Origin: Companilactobacillus kimchii DSM 13961 = JCM 10707
GTDB taxonomy: Bacteria; Bacillota; Bacilli; Lactobacillales; Lactobacillaceae
Assembly: GCF_001435445.1 (NCBI RefSeq)
Contig: NZ_AZDH01000014.1
Coordinates: forward strand, 219,545-283,544
DNA length: 64,000 bases
Direction: 5' to 3'
Shown piece after piece: positions 1-10,315 of this stretch. Below the pieces are notes generated by a model, which did no database searches, was not told the DNA's origin, and saw nothing but the letters and a program-made list of their open reading frames with translations. A program made the translations under genes and the position numbers. The first letter of the stretch is position 1, and each line of letters starts with the position of its first letter.

Positions 1-557
1 GTGAACCTCAGGTGCGTTTTTAAATGAAACGACACCACTGTAAGAAATCCATAAACCAAGATCTAAGAAGCGATTAAGCCATTTAACATCCCCATTGAAA
101 CTGTGCATTATAATACCTGACTTAGACATATCATGATTCTTAAGGATTTCATACATATCATCAAAAGCATCGCGACAATGAATTGAAACTGGCATGTTAT
201 ATTGTTTGGCTACATCCAATTGTTGAATCAAAACTTTTTGTTGAATCTTGGGATCTGGATCTTCCTCCCAATGATAATCCAAGCCAATTTCACCAATTCC
301 TACAACTTCGGGTAATTTGATCTGATTGACCAATTGTTCTTCATTGTATTCTTTGGCAAATTCAGGATGCCAACCGACTACAGCGTGCAATGGTTGGTAA
401 TTCTGAGCTAGACGAATAGCCTCAATATTGAACTCTTCATTAGAACCAATAATAGCCATTTCAACAACGTCTAGTTCCTTGGCATTATCAATGAATTGTT
501 GGGTCTTACCAGCAAAAGCTTCATCATTTAAATGTGTATGTGTATCAAAGATTTTCA

Positions 558-558
<1 letters not shown>
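1..558 (-). CDS. TatD family metal-dependent DNase (3' end outside window)
   Basis: A reading frame on the minus strand starts with ATG at 558 and runs off the left edge after 186 codons, so the C-terminal part is missing. It opens with FDTHTHL (the HxH metal motif), then has GEIGLDYHW with the Glu ligand, VSIHCRDAF with a His ligand, and a GIIMHSFNG segment. This is the order expected in the TatD/YcfH amidohydrolase fold, whose members are Mg-dependent 3'-5' exonucleases. It overlaps the upstream metG by one base (TAATG), so the two are translationally coupled; metG-tatD adjacency is common in Firmicutes. Confidence 0.93.
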
Positions 559-2624
<2,066 letters not shown>

Positions 2625-3338
2625 TTATATTTGTGAAAAAACGTTCGTCGCATCATCATCGATGGCTAAAATCGACGAATCAATGTTTAAATCTTCTTTA
2701 TTGATAACTACTAATTTAGCTTGGGAAGCGCTGTACTCTAGTAATCCTGCGAAGGGATATACTTTAAAGCTAGTTCCCACTACCACTAGTAAATCAGCTT
2801 TTTGAACTGCTAAAGCAGCATTTTGAAAGTTCTTTGGATTAATATTTTCTCCATATAGGACAGTCGTCCCAGGACGAATAATACCGTTATCTTCGTGATG
2901 TCGGTAATCTTTTAAATAATCCTTATAATCAAACTCTTTGCCACAAGTTAAGCAATGAATATTATCATACAAATTACCGTGAAACTCTACCACATTCTTA
3001 GCTCCTGCTTTTGTGTGAAGCTTATCGACATTCTGGGTTACGATGGCACCCTTTTGATTGCTGATCTGGGCCATTTTCTCATGAATGATATTAGGTTGTG
3101 CATCAGGAAAGTACATATTATGAACTACGAAATCATGGAAAACATCGGGATGTTCAACTAAGTTGTCATGACTCAACATATATTCCGGTGGAAAATTATA
3201 ATTCTTCCGCTTATACAATCCATTTTTTGAACGATAATCAGGAATCCCCGATGGTACAGAGACGCCTGCACCAGTTAGAAAAGTTACAAAATTAGCCTTG
3301 TCTAATAATTCTTTAAACTCTTCAATCTTATCTTGCAC
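2625..3338 (-). CDS. Sir2 family NAD-dependent protein deacylase (atypical zinc site)
   Basis: A sirtuin of 237 aa. It has the NAD-binding GAGVSVPSGIPDYRS motif (residues 23-37), TQNVDKLH (101-108), the catalytic His in VEFHG (H120), and the C-terminal VVVGTSFKVYPF and VINKE segments. The expected zinc tetrad is only half present: C129/C132 in HCLTCGKEF are there, but the second CxxC before GIIRPGTTVLYGE is replaced by a RHHEDN stretch. GTG start at 3338 behind GAGGGGA. The gene sits 12 bases downstream of the HELYH protein gene and upstream of metG, all on the minus strand. Deacylase activity is inferred from the family; zinc binding is uncertain. Confidence 0.9.
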   Translation of the reverse strand: MQDKIEEFKELLDKANFVTFLTGAGVSVPSGIPDYRSKNGLYKRKNYNFPPEYMLSHDNLVEHPDVFHDFVVHNMYFPDAQPNIIHEKMAQISNQKGAIVTQNVDKLHTKAGAKNVVEFHGNLYDNIHCLTCGKEFDYKDYLKDYRHHEDNGIIRPGTTVLYGENINPKNFQNAALAVQKADLLVVVGTSFKVYPFAGLLEYSASQAKLVVINKEDLNIDSSILAIDDDATNVFSQI

Positions 3339-3350
3339 CTTAATCCCCTC

Positions 3351-4307
3351 TTATCTAGTTAAGTATTTAACTCCTTCTTTTTCGAAAACATCGATGATCT
3401 TGTATTGATAGAAGGCCTTGTAAAACTCTGGTGTCACTTTACCAGGATCAATATCTAAGGTTGTAACACTTTGACCGTCGTTAATACCTAAAAGTACGAA
3501 GGCATCTTTTCCAGTTGCACGATTCTTAAATGAAGAATGCTTTACTTGGTAAACTTGATTTAATGATAATCTCAATTGACGTTCTGATAATACAGGCGTG
3601 ACATTTAGGAACTCGTGATAACCTAGACCTTCATAACCATTAGATAAAATAATTTCATTATAAGCATCCAATGCATTAACTAAAGCACGTCTGAAGTGGA
3701 AAGCACTTGATAAGTCATTAGCTTCTGCAATCTTGACTAATTTTTCAGCATACTTATATGATGTTGGGAATTCATCTTTCCATTTGTCATCTTGAGCGTG
3801 TTCACTAAAAATAATGCCATCAAACATAATCAAAGTACGGTAGAAACGCATATTGGCTAAATCTAGAGAAACCTTTGGTGTAAGTGCTGCCTCAATTCCT
3901 TTGAGAAATTCTTCTTTGATCTCGTCTGTATAAGTTCCATCAGCTTTTTGAGATTTTAAAACTGAGATATGTTCCAATGTTTCAAAGATTGAATTAGCAA
4001 TCGCTAAAATACGACCATCGTAATCCGGCTTACCAGATGTTACAGCACAAGAAATACTTGGCTCATCAGATAATTCCAAAGCAATATGATAAAGTTCATG
4101 TGCTAAGACAAATTCACTGTATTTTTCATTAGTAATAACGACTTTTACAATATCACCATTAATTTCATGGCTTGCTTGATCTAAAGTCAAAAATTCCTGT
4201 TCTGAATAGTCTGAGTATATTTCGACTTTTTTATTATATTCTTGCTCAATTTTTTGGACCTGCTCTACAATATTAGTAGATAGGTCATTGTTATCTATTT
4301 GTTTCAT
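3351..4307 (-). CDS. HELYH-motif protein, similar to lactobacillar 'IpaB/EvcA family' proteins
   Basis: A 318-aa soluble protein without signal peptide or membrane segment. Residues 67-74 read VLAHELYH, an HExxH-type zinc-peptidase signature in a predicted helix, so a metalloprotease-like fold is plausible; I could not identify a third ligand with confidence. Overall organisation (an N-terminal beta-rich part, then HExxH, then a long helical C-terminus) recalls proteins named IpaB/EvcA family in lactobacilli, a name without experimental basis. ATG at 4307 is preceded by GAGGTG. Only 30 bp separate it from the divergent PEBP gene. Function unknown. Confidence 0.6.
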   Translation of the reverse strand: MKQIDNNDLSTNIVEQVQKIEQEYNKKVEIYSDYSEQEFLTLDQASHEINGDIVKVVITNEKYSEFVLAHELYHIALELSDEPSISCAVTSGKPDYDGRILAIANSIFETLEHISVLKSQKADGTYTDEIKEEFLKGIEAALTPKVSLDLANMRFYRTLIMFDGIIFSEHAQDDKWKDEFPTSYKYAEKLVKIAEANDLSSAFHFRRALVNALDAYNEIILSNGYEGLGYHEFLNVTPVLSERQLRLSLNQVYQVKHSSFKNRATGKDAFVLLGINDGQSVTTLDIDPGKVTPEFYKAFYQYKIIDVFEKEGVKYLTR

Positions 4308-4337
4308 TACTACACCTCATTTTAAAGGAGATTTTTT

Positions 4338-4844
4338 ATGGATGTTAATGTATCTTTACCGAATAATCTTTTGCCTGACAAATATGGCAAGCATGCTGCT
4401 CCTGAGGATATAAAAAATGGGAAACCTCTAATTAGTTTCCCAATTCAATTATCCAATCTACCGGCAGATACAAAAACTATTGCTTTGACTTTTACTGATC
4501 CTGATTCAATTCCCGTTTGTGGATTTGAATGGATTCACTGGACAATGGCAAATATTCCTAGTTCTCAACTAGAAATACCTGAAAACTTCAGCCAACTTGC
4601 TCAAAGCCCAATTGTTCAAGGAAAGAACAGCACAGCTAGTCCATTAACTGATGGCCCCAAAGATTTGGCCACTGGTTACAATGGACCATATCCACCAGAC
4701 CAAACCCATGATTACATTCTCAAGGTGTTTGCTCTAGATGATAACCTTAACTTGGAAAATGGTTTTTGGATGAACGAATTATTGCACAAAATGGATGGAC
4801 ATATTCTTGACCAAACTCAAATAACCATCCCTAGTCGTGCATAA
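4338..4844 (+). CDS. YbhB/YbcL family (PEBP / Raf-kinase-inhibitor-like) protein
   Basis: 168 aa, cytoplasmic. The PEBP ligand-pocket motifs are clear: FTDPDSIPVCGFEWIHW in the first half and a GYNGPYPPDQTHDYILKVFAL segment later (G-x-x-GPxPP..H.Y motif). Bacterial YbhB/YbcL members bind small anionic ligands; their physiological role is largely unknown. ATG at 4338 follows AAAGGAG by 7 bases. The gene stands alone, with convergent Ppx/GppA behind it (stop codons 4 bp apart) and no obvious terminator between them. Confidence 0.88.
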   Translation: MDVNVSLPNNLLPDKYGKHAAPEDIKNGKPLISFPIQLSNLPADTKTIALTFTDPDSIPVCGFEWIHWTMANIPSSQLEIPENFSQLAQSPIVQGKNSTASPLTDGPKDLATGYNGPYPPDQTHDYILKVFALDDNLNLENGFWMNELLHKMDGHILDQTQITIPSRA

Positions 4845-4848
4845 TTGT

Positions 4849-5766
4849 TTACTCTTTTAAATGCATCTTGTGGAAATAATTAAAGACATAACCTTCTCTA
4901 ACTCCAAAATTCGAAAAACGAATTTCAGTAGAGGGGGTCTTTTTTATTATCTCAGAGATTATCAATATTCCACCTAAAATGACTTCATATCTACCATCAC
5001 TCAACTCTTTGATTTGACTCCGTTCTTCCATTGAAGCATGAATCAATTGGTTAAATAAGTCATCAATTTGATCAACGGTAATCACTGAATTGTGAAGCGT
5101 CTTTTTTCTTCTATTTTCACGATTCAAAATGCTAGTTACGGCTCTTAAAGTTCCGCCTAAACCAACGAAGGTAGCTTTCGCATTCATCCATGTAAGTCGG
5201 TCTAAACGTTCACTGATATCTTTTCTTGCCGCTCTTAGTTGTTCACTTTTTATTGGATCACTTTCTAAATACAAATCCGAAATTGAAATAGCACCAATTG
5301 GAATACTGAGACCGTGTTTTAAGCGTCCTTTTTTTGCCAAACTAATTTCACTACTACCGCCACCAACGTCAACAATCAACGCATCTTTGATCCGCATCGT
5401 GCTACGTACGGCTACATAATCATAATAAGCTTCTTCTTGCTCATTAATGATTTCTAGTTGTAGGCCAGTTTCTTTAAGCACGGCAAAAATCAATTGTTCT
5501 TGATTTTTAGCCATTCTGACTGCTGCAGTGGCAATTAAACTAGTTCGATCTACGTGATACCTTTCAATTCGAGTTTGAAATTTCTTTAGAACATCAATGG
5601 TCTCTTCTATTTGATCATTAGTTAAAAGACGGCTCTGAGCAATTGATTTGCCTAATCGAACCGGCTCACGCCAACGATCCAAAGTTTTAAAGCGATTCTT
5701 TTTTGAAGATCGATACACCGATGTTCTAATGGAGTTAGATCCAATTTCAATAACTGCTAACTTCAA
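4849..5766 (-). CDS. Ppx/GppA family exopolyphosphatase
   Basis: A 305-aa ASKHA-fold protein of the Ppx/GppA phosphatase family, acting on polyphosphate or pppGpp. Seen motifs: AVIEIGSNSIR (phosphate-1 loop), LIATAAVRMAKN, VDVGGGSSEIS (phosphate-2 loop with DxGGGS), and GLGGTLRAV. The length fits the short single-module Ppx form rather than the ~500-residue enterobacterial form, so the C-terminal HD-like domain is absent. I place the start at TTG 5766, behind GGATGTGAT; an upstream in-frame ATG at 5784 would contain that ribosome binding site. Choosing between polyphosphatase and pppGpp phosphohydrolase is not possible from sequence. Confidence 0.88.
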   Translation of the reverse strand: MKLAVIEIGSNSIRTSVYRSSKKNRFKTLDRWREPVRLGKSIAQSRLLTNDQIEETIDVLKKFQTRIERYHVDRTSLIATAAVRMAKNQEQLIFAVLKETGLQLEIINEQEEAYYDYVAVRSTMRIKDALIVDVGGGSSEISLAKKGRLKHGLSIPIGAISISDLYLESDPIKSEQLRAARKDISERLDRLTWMNAKATFVGLGGTLRAVTSILNRENRRKKTLHNSVITVDQIDDLFNQLIHASMEERSQIKELSDGRYEVILGGILIISEIIKKTPSTEIRFSNFGVREGYVFNYFHKMHLKE

Positions 5767-5798
5767 ATTTACATCACATCCCATTGTATCAATTATAT

Positions 5799-5831
5799 AA
5801 AAAAATAGGCCTATATAGTAGACCTATTTTT
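5799..5831 (-). terminator. Terminator of the FetAB-type operon
   Basis: Inverted repeat AAAAATAGG / CCTATTTTT (9-bp arms, 13-base loop) lying just after the permease stop on the minus strand. A-rich and T-rich flanks on both sides would allow termination in either direction. Confidence 0.7.
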
Positions 5832-5838
5832 CACAAAG

Positions 5839-6612
5839 TTAAGAAATTAGTTCATTCTTTAACTGTTTTCTATCATTAAAGAATTGTCTGTAACCTAAAT
5901 AACAGGAAATAATTGAACCGATACTAGTTGATGCTAACAGCATAAAAGTAACCATGATCTGGTATTTAATCGCCTTAACTGGGTCAACCCCAGCAAAAAT
6001 CAATCCTGACATCATTCCTGGCAAACTAACCAAACCAAGTGTCTTAATTGAATCGATCGTGGGTTGCATACCACTCTTGATGCTATCTCGTAAAATATCG
6101 AGTGAAGCTAGTTTAATATCGGCACCTAAAGCCAATTTTTCCAAAATTTGTTGATGGCGGTCGGAAAAAGTCTGTTTCATATTGCGGTAACAAAGTCCGA
6201 TGGCAACCATGATATTGCTGGCAATCATTCCTGTAACGGGGACGATCTGTTCAGGGACAAATTTAATAGAGCCAGTGAAAACTAGAGTTCCTAAAGTAAT
6301 CGTCGTACCCACAAAGATAGCTAACAATGATGATTGAAAAGCCTTGGGAATACCATTACCACGTTTTCCAGCGTTATAAGAAGCATTAATAACAATAATA
6401 ATGAAGCAAGCTAATGTTAACCAAATATCATCAGCCTTAATAACAAATTTTAAAACATATCCGACAATCGACAACTGAATGATTGCTCGAACAACACCAA
6501 TAATAATATCTTTATCAATATGTAACTTTTCAATATAGCCAATTACTAACGCTACAATTACTAATACAAATCCCAACATTAAAGTTGAATTGGAGACTGT
6601 TAAATTAGACAT
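5839..6612 (-). CDS. fetB: FetB/YbbM-type ABC exporter permease (UPF0014)
   Basis: 257-aa integral membrane protein with about seven hydrophobic segments. It matches the UPF0014/FetB family in the central signature ILEKLALGADIKLAS, followed by SIKSGMQPTIDSIKTLGLVSLPGMMSGLIFAG. In E. coli FetAB exports iron and protects against peroxide; the substrate in lactobacilli is not established. It overlaps the ATPase gene by 8 bases and has its own GGGGAGG site inside that gene, so the pair is co-translated. Confidence 0.88.
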   Translation of the reverse strand: MSNLTVSNSTLMLGFVLVIVALVIGYIEKLHIDKDIIIGVVRAIIQLSIVGYVLKFVIKADDIWLTLACFIIIVINASYNAGKRGNGIPKAFQSSLLAIFVGTTITLGTLVFTGSIKFVPEQIVPVTGMIASNIMVAIGLCYRNMKQTFSDRHQQILEKLALGADIKLASLDILRDSIKSGMQPTIDSIKTLGLVSLPGMMSGLIFAGVDPVKAIKYQIMVTFMLLASTSIGSIISCYLGYRQFFNDRKQLKNELIS

Positions 6613-7252
6613 TGTTCACTACCTCCCCATTTTTGATAGTTATTTTGTCATGTGCGGCTTCAATTTCTGATTCATCATGTGTTACTCGTAAGATTGTTAA
6701 CCCACGTTGATTGAATTCTTTCAACATCGAATGCACGATATTTTTGTTCTCTACATCCAAACCAGCAGTAACCTCATCAGTTATCAACACTTCCGGTGGA
6801 AAAATCAAATTACGTAAAAGAGCAATTCGCTGTTTTTCACCACCAGAAACATCATTGACGCTCTTATCAAGATAGCTTTCATCCAAATTGACCATCTTCA
6901 AATACTGTTTAACTTTGGCCTCATCAAACTCTTTATTACGAACTTCAAAGGGAAATGTTAAATTATCTCGCACCGTTTTACCAAACAAGGTCGGTTGTTG
7001 AAAAGCGTAGGAAACTCTTTGACGGTATTCCGTTGGTTCATAAGAATCAATTGGTTTGCCCTCAAATAGTGCTTTTCCCGATGTTTGACTGATCATTGAA
7101 GCTAGAATCCGCATGAAAGTACTCTTTCCACTCCCTGAAGGTCCCACTACTGTGATGTATTTACCCTTTTCTATTTCTACACTGATATGTTTTAAAATCT
7201 CTTTATCTCCAACTTGATAAGACAAGTCTTGAACATCAAAAATCTTTTCCAC
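6605..7252 (-). CDS. fetA: FetA/YbbL-type ABC transporter ATP-binding protein
   Basis: 215-aa ATPase partner of the permease. It contains Walker A GPSGSGKST (residues 37-45), the Q-loop in YAFQQPTLFG, the signature NDVSGGEKQR, Walker B VLITDEVTAGLD and the H-loop RVTHDESE. The GTG at 7252 is preferred because it lies 8 bases after GAGAGGTG; the ATG at 7258 is only 2 bases away from that site. The two-gene arrangement without a binding protein is typical of exporters of this family. Confidence 0.88.
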   Translation of the reverse strand: MEKIFDVQDLSYQVGDKEILKHISVEIEKGKYITVVGPSGSGKSTFMRILASMISQTSGKALFEGKPIDSYEPTEYRQRVSYAFQQPTLFGKTVRDNLTFPFEVRNKEFDEAKVKQYLKMVNLDESYLDKSVNDVSGGEKQRIALLRNLIFPPEVLITDEVTAGLDVENKNIVHSMLKEFNQRGLTILRVTHDESEIEAAHDKITIKNGEVVNNV

Positions 7253-7352
7253 AATCATCTCACCTCTCCCACTAATTTTACTGTTAATTATCAACATATT
7301 TATCTACAATACATAATAATCGGCCTACGAGTGAAATCATAGATAAATACAA

Positions 7353-7387
7353 AATCTCGACCAATTAACTAACAATTGATCGAGATT
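7353..7387. terminator. Probable terminator hairpin downstream of the NlpC/P60 gene
   Basis: Inverted repeat AATCTCGA.CAATT / AATTG.TCGAGATT with short T-rich tails on both sides, between two minus-strand genes. A weaker hairpin (7431-7458) sits directly at the hydrolase stop. Confidence 0.55.
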
Positions 7388-7466
7388 CTTTTATTTAGGA
7401 AATTGAACACAATTCTATCCCTATCGATAAAACCGAATTTTATTATTATATCGGATTTATTTCTGA

Positions 7467-8705
7467 TTAAGCAAATACACGTTTGACACCGGCGATGTTC
7501 CCGCGTCCTGAATAGATTGAGTGTACTTGCACAGCGTATGGCCATGATTCAATCATCGTATCACGGTTTAATAAAATTCCCACGTGCCAAATCAAACCAG
7601 TCGAGGGATCAGTGTAGAAAATCAAATCCCCTCTTTGACGATTATTGAAGTCAACCTTTGGCATACGACCATCGCTCCAAAGCATGCGGCTATTCCACTC
7701 ATTACCCACTTGAGCGTGTTGAATAGCCGAAACTGGAGCCGGATTAATACCTGAAGCATATAAAGCCTGAGTTACCAGTCCTGAACAGTCAACTCCATAT
7801 TGTGGTGAACTGGCAGCACCGGAGATCCAAGTCTGACCTAAATACTTATATGCCTGATTGATCATTGCTTCAATATGGTCTGATCTTGTACTTGTCTGGT
7901 TAGTTTCTAGTGGTGCTACGTAAGAATCAATATCATACCAAGAAGACTCTGAGAAGCCCATATTTTCCCACGTAGCTAAGTTAACTACTCCCGTTGCAGG
8001 TAATCCTCTGCGAGCTTGGAAACTTCTGACACTAGCCGCAACCGAACTATCATAGATAGTATGAGCATTGGAATAGCCAAAGTATCTTCTCACTAAATAA
8101 ACTTTGACACCTTCAACGCCATTATAAAGATCATATCCAACATTACCCACAGGTTTAATTTGAGTATTTTGAATCCGGAGCCAACTACTTGGATTTTGAT
8201 AGCCTACTACTGTAGTTGCATCATTACTATTGACCCAAATATTATTACCAATTCGATAATAATTTAGACCGCTACTCTGGTCGATCCTATCGTATTTCCA
8301 TAAGGAATTAGCCACAAAATTCTTTTGACCATTACGATAAAAACCATTATCATCATGAGAAAAACTGACACCACCCCAACCATTGATGGCTACTGTTCCA
8401 GATTCTCCATGACCGTAACTGATAGTTACATCTTTGGCTTCCAAATACTCATCTGTTGCCACACGATAATACGTTTGACCTTGATATATCATCTTTTGAT
8501 CAGTTACCCAGGAAGTATCAGCTCCTAATTTTCGATTCTGAATTAGTTCACCATTTTCTGTGTATAACTTTGTTATAGACTTCGTACTGACGATTGCCTG
8601 AGAATCAATTTTGGATGTATTGGTCGAATCGGCTTTAACACTTTGTGGAGACATCATTAATAAAGCTAAACCACAAACAAAAGCAATTTTGATTTTGTTA
8701 CTCAT
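7467..8705 (-). CDS. Secreted NlpC/P60 peptidoglycan hydrolase with SLAP-like and PG-binding domains
   Basis: 412-aa exported cell-wall hydrolase. Residues 1-25 form a signal peptide ending near VKA-DS. Two SLAP-like wall-association repeats follow (about 41-93 and 119-167; pattern G..Y.NG...Y.....YYR...W....D). A PG_binding_1-like module lies at ~191-250 (SFQARRGLPATGVVNLATW). The C-terminal NlpC/P60 domain (~278-412) has catalytic Cys307 in GVDCSGLV and His374 in WHVGILL. The fold cleaves D-Glu to diamino-acid bonds in stem peptides. Single gene; about 880 bp to the next upstream gene. Confidence 0.9.
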   Translation of the reverse strand: MSNKIKIAFVCGLALLMMSPQSVKADSTNTSKIDSQAIVSTKSITKLYTENGELIQNRKLGADTSWVTDQKMIYQGQTYYRVATDEYLEAKDVTISYGHGESGTVAINGWGGVSFSHDDNGFYRNGQKNFVANSLWKYDRIDQSSGLNYYRIGNNIWVNSNDATTVVGYQNPSSWLRIQNTQIKPVGNVGYDLYNGVEGVKVYLVRRYFGYSNAHTIYDSSVAASVRSFQARRGLPATGVVNLATWENMGFSESSWYDIDSYVAPLETNQTSTRSDHIEAMINQAYKYLGQTWISGAASSPQYGVDCSGLVTQALYASGINPAPVSAIQHAQVGNEWNSRMLWSDGRMPKVDFNNRQRGDLIFYTDPSTGLIWHVGILLNRDTMIESWPYAVQVHSIYSGRGNIAGVKRVFA

Positions 8706-8884
8706 TTGTCTGTACCTCTTCCTTAAAAATAATGGGATTTATTAATTTATATCCGTATAATTTTTTTCGTAATAAATTTAACATCATATTTAATATTACT
8801 TAAATATTTAGGCGTCATTTTGATAGACGTTTTGTCTCCGTGATATAGTTCTACTGCTGCTGTTGCTGGGATAGGTGTTCTATT

Positions 8885-9057
8885 GCCGTCTTCCACAAAA
8901 ATTGGGAATACCTTGGAACGCCATGGGCACGATTTGAAACTAATAATCTTACACTTTGTGCAAGATTATGGATTTCCAAAGTCGGCCTCATTGTAAGTGG
9001 CAAAGCCACTAACAATGATTTCATGGCTGAAGGCATTCCCAATTTTTGTTCCAGACT
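8885..9057 (+). repeat. Structured intergenic repeat, copy A (full length)
   Basis: A 173-bp element built of nested inverted repeats: an outer arm AAAAATTGGGAAT / ATTCCCAATTTTT, an inner hairpin TAATCTTACAC..GTGCAAGATTA, and a short hairpin GTGGCAAAGCCAC inside CATTGTAA...TAACAATG. A second copy in inverted orientation lies at 9321-9494, with base changes that mostly keep the pairings. No open frame of the element looks like a gene. Confidence 0.8.
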
Positions 9058-9320
9058 AAAGAGTATTTCAATTTTTAATCTGAGAAAAATGATTTGTTTT
9101 CTTTCAATTTATAACATTCTTTCTATACCAATATTTCCAAATTGAAGTTAATTTTATTACATACACTTCGATATGGATTACTTTCTTATCTCCTTCTCAT
9201 TAACATCCATATCACCTCCGAATTGCAAAAAACGACCAACACCATTTCTTTCTCAATTATGATTAGTTCTCCACTTCATCCACACAATATACACATCCAT
9301 TCCAAATAGAACCGTTCACT
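9058..9320. other. Gene-poor spacer between the two repeat copies
   Basis: About 260 bp of AT-rich sequence without a convincing gene. On the minus strand a near-perfect ribosome binding site GGAGGTGAT at about 9209-9217 is followed directly by an ATG opening a 10-codon frame. This could be a leader peptide, but could equally be chance. Confidence 0.3.
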
Positions 9321-9494
9321 AGTCTGGAGTAAAAGTTGAAAATGCGGTCAGCTGTGAAATCATTGTTAGCGGCTTTGCCGGTTACAATGAGGCCGGACTT
9401 GAAGATCCATTATTTTGCACGAAGTGTGAAATAATTAGCTTCAAGCCGTGCCCACAGCGTTCCACCAGCATTTTCAACTTTTACGGAAGACGGC
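9321..9494 (-). repeat. Structured intergenic repeat, copy B (full length, inverted)
   Basis: Reverse-complement copy of the 8885-9057 element, of almost the same length. Its outer arm AAAAGTTGAAAATGC / GCATTTTCAACTTTT differs in sequence from copy A but is still self-complementary, as is its hairpin ATTATTTCACA..TGCAAAATAAT. The core GGCCTCATTGTAA..GGCAAAGCC is shared exactly. Confidence 0.8.
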
Positions 9495-9507
9495 ATTTTA
9501 CACCAAC

Positions 9508-9567
9508 AAAAAATAGCACCCACTAGGTTTACGAATATACGTATTCCCAATAGATGCCATTATTTTT
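9508..9567 (-). terminator. Probable terminator of the marR-exporter-DUF4811 operon
   Basis: Read on the minus strand just after the DUF4811 stop: AAAAAATA.GGCA ... TGC.TATTTTTT with a partly paired 35-base centre, ending in a run of six T. Confidence 0.5.
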
Positions 9568-9583
9568 TGTCCCACAAGGAACT

Positions 9584-10315
9584 TTATTTTTGATTCTTAA
9601 TTTCTTGAATTAGCTTAGCTTGTGCTTCGGCTTTAAATTCTTTTTGAGCCTGTTGGATAACTTTCTTTTGCTCAACTGATGTCATAGTTGGATTTGCTTG
9701 CATTGCTTTGGCTACTGCTGCCTTCACATAAGCTTGTCCTTCTTGCTTCATTTGAGCCTTAAAAGTCTTACTCTTCATTTTCTTTTGTAGTTGACTAGCT
9801 TGTGTTGTTGTCAAAACTAACCAATCATTGCCGACTTTAAAGGTATTTGTTTGTTTAACAAATTCTTTGTCGTTATCAGAAATTCCAAAGAGGAATGAAT
9901 AGAAACCATTTTTGTATTCCCAACGTGTTGTTTTCTTTGTTAATGTAGCAGCTGAATAATTTCCAGTCTTGACTACGTTTTTAACATTTACATCAACTTT
10001 AGTTGTTTGTGGTTTCTTAGCTTTAGCAGTTTCAGGAGTACGGTAAACATAAACACTTTCTTTGCCACTTGTGCCTAGCTTCTTCTCTAAAAGTAAGTTA
10101 GATCCTTTTTGAACGGATTGAATCTGATAATTCTTTTCGGTAGTTACTTTTTCCATTCCAAAATGACCATATTCATTTGAAATCAAAAGTACCAAACTTA
10201 TGATAAACAGAGCGATGAATGTGAATGATAATCCATATCCAACTTTTTTATTCTTTAAAAAGACGGCGAAGAAATATGCTAATCCTGCACAGATTAAAAT
10301 TGTAATTAAAATCAT
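9584..10315 (-). CDS. DUF4811 domain-containing membrane protein
   Basis: 243 aa. Two hydrophobic segments (residues ~1-20 and ~27-46) anchor it; the rest is predicted extracytoplasmic, ending in a Lys/Gln-rich helical tail (~175-243). It resembles DUF4811 proteins, which in lactobacilli are typically encoded after a DHA2-type exporter, as here. Its start overlaps the exporter stop by one base (TAATG), implying coupled translation and a joint function with the pump. Biochemical role unknown. Confidence 0.75.
   Translation of the reverse strand: MILITILICAGLAYFFAVFLKNKKVGYGLSFTFIALFIISLVLLISNEYGHFGMEKVTTEKNYQIQSVQKGSNLLLEKKLGTSGKESVYVYRTPETAKAKKPQTTKVDVNVKNVVKTGNYSAATLTKKTTRWEYKNGFYSFLFGISDNDKEFVKQTNTFKVGNDWLVLTTTQASQLQKKMKSKTFKAQMKQEGQAYVKAAVAKAMQANPTMTSVEQKKVIQQAQKEFKAEAQAKLIQEIKNQK

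Noticed and set aside
3351..4307. HELYH protein as ImmA/IrrE-type phage-defence protease
   Set aside because: No HTH partner gene and no mobile-element context; HExxH alone is not enough.
8851..9042. 63-codon minus-strand frame inside repeat copy A
   Set aside because: Lies wholly in the structured repeat and has no ribosome binding site; copy B does not keep a comparable frame.
9130..9217. GGAGGTGAT followed by a 10-codon frame on the minus strand
   Set aside because: Too short to support as a gene; no downstream gene for it to regulate on that strand before a repeat and a terminator.
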